NCBI GenBank assembly: GCA_021772055.1
Contig: JAETNR010000021.1
Span: forward strand, 1-64,000
Reading direction: 5' to 3'
Length of the DNA: 64,000 bases
Source: Blautia sp.
GTDB lineage: Bacteria; Bacillota; Clostridia; Lachnospirales; Lachnospiraceae
Every line of letters begins with the position of its first letter. Within the stretch, counting starts at the first letter, position 1. The position numbers and the translations under genes are program-made. This document shows positions 59,665-64,000 of the stretch, piece after piece. The notes under the pieces are model-generated. The model was not told where the DNA came from. It did not search any database and saw only the letters and a program-made list of their open reading frames with translations.

Positions 59665-60417
59665 ATGATGAATAAATGCCAGGTTTGTGATGGCCCTATT
59701 GTAAATGGGAGATGTAAATATTGTGGGATGCCCTATAGGAATGATGTGGTACTGTATCATCTCAATGAGAGCAGGTCAGATCATTACCGGCATGCAACGT
59801 CTGAGGCGAAGAAAATTATGGCGCAGCAGGCTGTCCCATTAGGAGATAGAAAAGAGTCTCTTGGACGTACCTCTTCCAGGGAGGAAATCAAGGCGCACCA
59901 TCAAAAGGTGCGGGAAGAAGCAGTGAAGCGTATGGATTCAACGCAGCCTAAGGCACAGGAAAAACCGAAGACGCTGGGGAAAGCCGGCCGATCCAATACG
60001 GCAGGCAATAAAAAATCCCGTTTTGGGATTATCATAGCGGTTATTATTGTATTATGCGCGGTTTTGCAGGGAATCGGTGAATGGGCTTACCATGACAGGA
60101 GAACGGAGAGCGTGAGAGAGACTATTCAGCCAGTGGAGATTTTGGAGTGGGCTGTGAACGGCGGTGTGAAGGAGTATTACCTGATGCCGGAAAACGGAGA
60201 AGTCACCGCAGGCATTGACCTGGATACGGGCGTATATGAGGCTTCGATTGGGCGGGGAACAGCAACGGTAGTGGTGTACGATCACCAAAAGACCCGCAGT
60301 TATGATTTTGACGCAGGTAGAGGTTCTAAAGTACTGATACTTCAGGACGGCGATATCGTCTATGTGGAAGCGGGAGCCCTGGCAGAGCAGGTGGTGCTTG
60401 CGAAGTTAAGTGATTAA
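59665..60417 (+). CDS. Zinc-ribbon, single-pass membrane protein of unknown function
   Basis: The 250-aa protein begins with a zinc ribbon (KCQVCDGPIVNGRCKYCGMP, two CxxC pairs), then a charged linker with KAHHQKVREEAVKRM, one membrane helix (RFGIIIAVIIVLCAVLQGIG, about residues 122-141), and an extracellular beta domain (EYYLMPENGEVTAGIDLDTG, VYEASIGRGTATVVVYDH). Zinc-ribbon membrane proteins of this kind are common and uncharacterised in firmicutes. The start may be ATG 59665 or 59668; TTG 59632 is rejected. The gene stands alone between its own leader and a strong terminator. Confidence 0.8.
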   Translation: MMNKCQVCDGPIVNGRCKYCGMPYRNDVVLYHLNESRSDHYRHATSEAKKIMAQQAVPLGDRKESLGRTSSREEIKAHHQKVREEAVKRMDSTQPKAQEKPKTLGKAGRSNTAGNKKSRFGIIIAVIIVLCAVLQGIGEWAYHDRRTESVRETIQPVEILEWAVNGGVKEYYLMPENGEVTAGIDLDTGVYEASIGRGTATVVVYDHQKTRSYDFDAGRGSKVLILQDGDIVYVEAGALAEQVVLAKLSD

Positions 60418-60429
60418 ATTGGCATACAG

Positions 60430-60473
60430 GGCTGCATGCCGGCTGATTTTCGGCCGGCATGGCAGCCTTTTTT
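60430..60473 (+). terminator. Intrinsic terminator after the zinc-ribbon gene
   Basis: Long stem GGCTGCATGCCGGC (60430-60443) and GCCGGCATGGCAGCC (60453-60467), with one bulge, followed by TTTTTT. Confidence 0.92.
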
Positions 60474-60722
60474 CATGTGCACCCTGCAATCAGCAGGCTG
60501 CTGATTTGTAAACAGAAAATAGAAATTACGGATCCTGAAACGGCATTTTTCTGAATTCTTTTGACATAATCAGATGAATTACGAAATCCGATAATATGAG
60601 AATTCCCCCTTCCTTTTTGTGCGGGGATGTGCTATACTTGGACATACATTACCAGATATGGAATGAAAATGGGGAAAATAAGGGGAGAACCCACCAGATA
60701 TAGTGTATAGGAGAGACAAGGT
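60474..60722 (+). promoter_or_regulatory. Leader of the second nrdD gene with a candidate NrdR box
   Basis: CCACCAGATATAGTGT (60691-60706) matches the NrdR consensus at 13 of 16 positions, including the ATAT core and GTGT arm. A possible weak partner, TTACCAGATATGGAAT, starts at 60649, 42 bp upstream, which is not the usual 31-32 bp. A -10-like TATACT is at 60633-60638. No clear -35 box was found. Confidence 0.4.
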
Positions 60723-62858
60723 ATGATTTATGTAATTAAGAAAGACGGAACCAGAGAAGAGTTTAATCCGCAGAAGATTGTGGCAGCAGTGAATAAGTCT
60801 GCCGCTCGTATTTTGTATACATTTTCCCAGGAGGAGAAGGATTTTATCTGCCGTTTTGCACAGGAACATGCAGATTCCCTTGGAAAAAATGAAATTCAGA
60901 TCCAGGAAATGCATAACATTGTGGAAGGTGCACTGGAGCGGGTAAATCCGGCAGTAGCCAAGAGCTACCGTGATTACCGCAATTATAAGCTGGATTTCAT
61001 TCACATGATGGACGATGTTTATACCAAGAGTCAGGCCATCCGTTATATTGGGGATAAGAGCAATGCCAATACGGACAGTGCTCTGGTTGCTACAAAGAGA
61101 AGCCTGATCTTTAATGAATTGAATAAAGAACTGTACCGGAAGTTTTTTATGAACCGCAATGAACTGCAGGCATGCAAGGATGGTTATATTTATATTCATG
61201 ACCAGTCTGCCCGCCTGGATACCATGAACTGCTGTCTTTTTGACGTGGCTTCTGTCCTGAAGGACGGATTTGAGATGGGAAATGTCTGGTACAATGAGCC
61301 AAAGACCCTGGATACGGCATTTGATGTCATGGGAGACATTATTTTGAGCACAGCAGCACAGCAGTACGGCGGCTTCACTGTGCCGGAGGTGGATAAGATC
61401 CTGGCTCCTTATGCCCGGAAGAGCTATGATAAATATATTCAGGAGTTTCTGAAATACGCTGACGAGAGCTGGAACGGAAGGGAAGAAAAGGCGGTAGAGT
61501 ATGCACTGGATAAGGTGCGCAGGGATTTTGACCAGGGCTGGCAGGGAATTGAATATAAACTGAATACCGTCGGTTCTTCAAGAGGAGACTATCCCTTTGT
61601 GACAGTGACCATTGGCCTTGGAACAGAGCAGTTTGAGAAGATGTGCAATATTTCCCTTCTGGAAGTTCACATGGGCGGGCAGGGAAAGAAGGGCCATAAA
61701 AAACCGGTTCTTTTCCCGAAGATTGTATTTCTGTATGATGAAAATATCCATGGCAAAGGCAAATGCTGCGAGGATGTATTTGAAGTCGGTGTGGAATGTT
61801 CGTCCAAGACCATGTATCCGGACTGGCTGTCCATGTCGGGAAAAGGTTATATTGCCAGTATGTATAAACGTTACGGTAAAGTAATCAGCCCTATGGGATG
61901 CCGGGCGTTTCTGAGTCCCTGGTATGAGCGCGGCGGGATGCATCCGGCAGATGACCAGGATTCCCCTGTATTTGTGGGAAGATTTAATGTTGGTGCAGTG
62001 AGCCTGCATCTTCCTATGATTCTTGCAAAAGCCCGTGCGGAGAGCAGAGATTTTTATGAAGTGCTGGACTTCTATCTGGAAATGATCCGAAGCCTGCATA
62101 TCCGTACTTACGAGTATCTGGGGCAGATGAGGGCCTCTACCAATCCGCTGGCTTACTGCGAGGGCGGTTTCTACGGCGGACATCTGGACCCTCATGAGAA
62201 GATCGGCAAGATTTTGAAGCCTATGACAGCTTCTTTTGGGATTACGGCTTTGAATGAACTGCAGGAGCTTTATAACGGCAAGTCCATTGCCGAGGACGGC
62301 CAGTTTGCTCTGGATGTTTTGAAATATATTAATGACAAGGTCAACAAATTTAAAGAAGAGGACGGAAATCTTTATGCCATCTACGGGACGCCTGCAGAGA
62401 GCCTGTGCGGTCTTCAGGTGGAACAGTTCCGCAAGATGTACGGGATTGTGGAGGGTGTTTCCGACCGCCCGTATGTAAGCAACAGTTTCCACTGCCATGT
62501 TACGGAGGATGTCACTCCTATTGAGAAGCAGAATTTGGAGGGACGTTTCTGGGAGCTTTGCAATGGAGGCAAGATCCAGTATGTGCGTTATCCTATCGGA
62601 TACAATAAAGAAGCAATCCGTACCCTGATCCGCAGGGCTATGGATCTGGGCTATTATGAAGGGGTGAATCTGTCTCTGGCTTACTGCGATGACTGCGGAC
62701 ATGAAGAACTGGAAATGGATGTATGCCCTGTATGCGGTTCCAAGAACCTGACCAAGATCGACCGTATGAACGGCTACCTTTCCTACAGCCGTGTGCATGG
62801 GGATACACGTTTGAATGAAGCGAAGATGGCGGAAATTGCAGAGAGGAAATCCATGTAA
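60723..62858 (+). CDS. nrdD: Anaerobic ribonucleoside-triphosphate reductase (second copy)
   Basis: The 711-aa protein has an ATP-cone (MIYVIKKDGTREEFNPQKI), the class III barrel (GYIYIHDQSARLDTMNCCLF, GAVSLHLPMILAKARAESRD near residue 425, MTASFGITALNEL), a C-terminal zinc site (YCDDCGHEELEMDVCPVCGS) and the glycyl-radical loop DRMNGYLSYSR. It is only distantly similar to the nrdD at 34567 and lacks the fused glutaredoxin domain; the shorter C-terminus fits the formate-dependent type. ATG 60723 follows TAGGAGAG. No nrdG activase follows; the next gene is convergent. Confidence 0.93.
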   Translation: MIYVIKKDGTREEFNPQKIVAAVNKSAARILYTFSQEEKDFICRFAQEHADSLGKNEIQIQEMHNIVEGALERVNPAVAKSYRDYRNYKLDFIHMMDDVYTKSQAIRYIGDKSNANTDSALVATKRSLIFNELNKELYRKFFMNRNELQACKDGYIYIHDQSARLDTMNCCLFDVASVLKDGFEMGNVWYNEPKTLDTAFDVMGDIILSTAAQQYGGFTVPEVDKILAPYARKSYDKYIQEFLKYADESWNGREEKAVEYALDKVRRDFDQGWQGIEYKLNTVGSSRGDYPFVTVTIGLGTEQFEKMCNISLLEVHMGGQGKKGHKKPVLFPKIVFLYDENIHGKGKCCEDVFEVGVECSSKTMYPDWLSMSGKGYIASMYKRYGKVISPMGCRAFLSPWYERGGMHPADDQDSPVFVGRFNVGAVSLHLPMILAKARAESRDFYEVLDFYLEMIRSLHIRTYEYLGQMRASTNPLAYCEGGFYGGHLDPHEKIGKILKPMTASFGITALNELQELYNGKSIAEDGQFALDVLKYINDKVNKFKEEDGNLYAIYGTPAESLCGLQVEQFRKMYGIVEGVSDRPYVSNSFHCHVTEDVTPIEKQNLEGRFWELCNGGKIQYVRYPIGYNKEAIRTLIRRAMDLGYYEGVNLSLAYCDDCGHEELEMDVCPVCGSKNLTKIDRMNGYLSYSRVHGDTRLNEAKMAEIAERKSM

Positions 62859-62865
62859 ACAGAAA

Positions 62866-62909
62866 AAATGCCCGGCAGCCGGAAAATAATTTTCGGCTGC
62901 CGGGCATTT
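62866..62909. terminator. Bidirectional terminator
   Basis: Perfect 16-bp stem AAATGCCCGGCAGCCG (62866-62881) and CGGCTGCCGGGCATTT (62894-62909), between convergent nrdD and arcC. Confidence 0.92.
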
Positions 62910-62941
62910 GCCTGTGATAAAGAAAAAACTGTGAAATGTTT

Positions 62942-63874
62942 TTATTTAATAATGGTTCCTGTTTTGCCCCTGTAGCCGTCTCTGGCGTGGGTAATGTCTG
63001 TGATAATGGTGCGGCGTCCCTGCCCCTTTTCCACAAAGGAGATTCCTGCTTCAAATTTGGGAAGCATGGAGCCCGGGGTGAACTGATTGTCGTTCATGTG
63101 CATTTTTGCCACCGGGACGCTGATCTCATCCAGAAATTCTTCATTCTGTGTGCCAAGATTCAGGCTGACTTTTTCTACGCTGGTAAGAATCATCAGCGTA
63201 TCTGCATCCAGTTCCTCTGCAAGAAGCCCGCTGGCAAGATCCTTTTCAATGATGGCACTGGCACCCTGAAGACGTACGCCCTGCTCCATTACCGGGATTC
63301 CGCCGCCGCCTGCGGCGATGACGACCTGGCCTGCATCCACAAGGGTGCGTATGGTTTCCATTTCTATGATTTTATGCGGTTTCGGCGCTGCTACGATTCT
63401 TCTGTAGCCGGTTTCTGAAACTTTTGTGACAAAATTTCCTTTTTCTTCTTCTGCTTCTGCCTCTTCTTCCGTAAGAATTCGTCCAATGATTTTTTCCGGT
63501 TCTGCAAAAGCGTCATCATAGGGGTCAATGACTACCTGGGTAAGAATGGTGGCAACCGGTTTGTAAATACCGCGGGAAATCAGCTCTGTGCGGATGGCAT
63601 TCTGCAGGTCATAGCCAATATAGCCCTGACTCATTGCGGAGCAGACGGACATGGGGGCGAATGTATAGTCAGGATGTGCTTTACCGAATTCATTCATCGC
63701 TGTATGGATCATCCCCACCTGGGGGCCATTACTGTGGGAAATTACAACACGGGTACCTTCTTCAACAAGGTCTGCAATGGCCTTGGCAGCCGCTTTTGCA
63801 GCAATCTGCTGTTCAGGAAGGGTAGTACCTAAAGCTCTGTGGCCTAATGCAACTACTACGATTTTTTCGCTCAT
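62942..63874 (-). CDS. arcC: Carbamate kinase family protein
   Basis: The 310-aa protein has the carbamate kinase pattern VISHSNGPQVGMI, VCSAMSQGYIGYDLQ, GYRRIVAAPKPHKI, VIAAGGGGIPV and QGASAIIEKDLASGLLA. It makes ATP from carbamoyl phosphate. In the first loop the usual Gly-Gly-Asn reads G11-H12-R13 (VALGHRALG), and the Asp of IDKD is Glu. It may thus be a variant subfamily with altered phosphate binding. ATG 63874 follows GAGGTATTCCCT. No arcA/arcB or other ureide gene is within the window on this side. Confidence 0.85.
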   Translation of the reverse strand: MSEKIVVVALGHRALGTTLPEQQIAAKAAAKAIADLVEEGTRVVISHSNGPQVGMIHTAMNEFGKAHPDYTFAPMSVCSAMSQGYIGYDLQNAIRTELISRGIYKPVATILTQVVIDPYDDAFAEPEKIIGRILTEEEAEAEEEKGNFVTKVSETGYRRIVAAPKPHKIIEMETIRTLVDAGQVVIAAGGGGIPVMEQGVRLQGASAIIEKDLASGLLAEELDADTLMILTSVEKVSLNLGTQNEEFLDEISVPVAKMHMNDNQFTPGSMLPKFEAGISFVEKGQGRRTIITDITHARDGYRGKTGTIIK

Positions 63875-63921
63875 AGGGAATACCTCATTTCTATCTGATA
63901 TAGTCTGTACTGTATTTTTTT

Positions 63922-63950
63922 ATTATAAAAGACAGCCAAAAGAATTGCAA
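63922..63950 (-). promoter_or_regulatory. Promoter of the carbamate kinase gene
   Basis: On the minus strand TTGCAA (63950-63945), a 17-nt spacer, and TATAAT (63927-63922), about 48 nt before the start codon. Confidence 0.7.
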
Positions 63951-64000
63951 TAAAAAATGTTGCCGTAAACACAGAACCGGGCCTCTGCAAAATGCAGATG

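Noticed and set aside
61578..62798. 406-aa minus-strand open frame
   Set aside because: It is antisense to the well-supported second nrdD gene and shows no recognisable domain.
1..64000. CRISPR array, tRNA, rRNA, transposase or prophage genes
   Set aside because: Scanned by eye; no regularly spaced repeats, no tRNA-like clover-leaf, no integrase or transposase motifs were recognised.

Overview
The window looks like chromosomal DNA of a strictly anaerobic, Gram-positive gut Firmicute, most likely a Lachnospiraceae (Blautia, Ruminococcus or Dorea type). The evidence is the moderate GC content, strong AGGAGG ribosome sites, two class III (oxygen-sensitive) ribonucleotide reductases, a hybrid cluster protein, sortase-assembled pili, many host or plant glycan hydrolases, and the firmicute block rho-rpmE-DUF1385-prmC-prfA. 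The genus is inference. No tRNA, rRNA, CRISPR array, transposase or prophage was seen.

Layout. 1-5100: end of a sortase-dependent pilus operon (large adhesin, unknown 130-aa protein, signal-peptidase-like protein without its catalytic dyad, FctA-like major pilin, class B sortase, anchor pilin with an apparent ACG start). 5101-6990: an AT-rich SMUG2-type DNA glycosylase gene and a nucleoside phosphorylase. 7018-13596: a glycan-use island (GH4 enzyme and divergent AraC regulator, a decayed GH95 fragment, a DUF4038/GH140-like and a GH20-like hydrolase). 13649-18300: GNAT, a Crp/Fnr regulator divergent from hcp with a perfect operator palindrome between them, hisC and a small membrane exporter. 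18321-23175: a minus-strand mini type IV pilus-like operon with one ATPase, a PilC/GspF protein, pilin-like proteins and a transglutaminase-like lipoprotein. 23293-24552: a c-di-GMP-I riboswitch with terminator in front of a secreted PPEP-like metalloprotease. 24623-34413: housekeeping (rho, rpmE, DUF1385, prmC, prfA, nucleotidyltransferase, glmM, TPR lipoprotein, hflX). 34430-38450: an nrdD gene fused to a glutaredoxin-like domain under two tandem promoters and a pair of NrdR boxes, then an orphan TrpB2. 38474-43444: acyl-CoA synthetase, sodium:solute symporter, amidohydrolase, ACT-domain protein. 43512-49169: a Bce-type peptide-sensing and resistance module (RR, HK, ABC ATPase, permease) interrupted by a CHAP/FN3 secreted protein. 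49174-49473: a roughly 300-bp element that is almost one long hairpin. 49614-54118: azlCD, dapF and an amino-acid ABC transporter whose binding protein appears circularly permuted. 54230-64000: GH2 glycosidase with GPH symporter, CBS protein, asnA, zinc-ribbon membrane protein, a second nrdD and a carbamate kinase.

The strongest candidates for something new are the circularly permuted substrate-binding protein (51748-52545), the c-di-GMP riboswitch and PPEP-like protease beside a type IV pilus cluster (18321-24552), the catalytically dead signal peptidase in the pilus operon, the long hairpin element at 49174-49473, and the NrdR-controlled NrdD-glutaredoxin fusion. All assignments come from reading the sequence and recalling family motifs; no database search was run.
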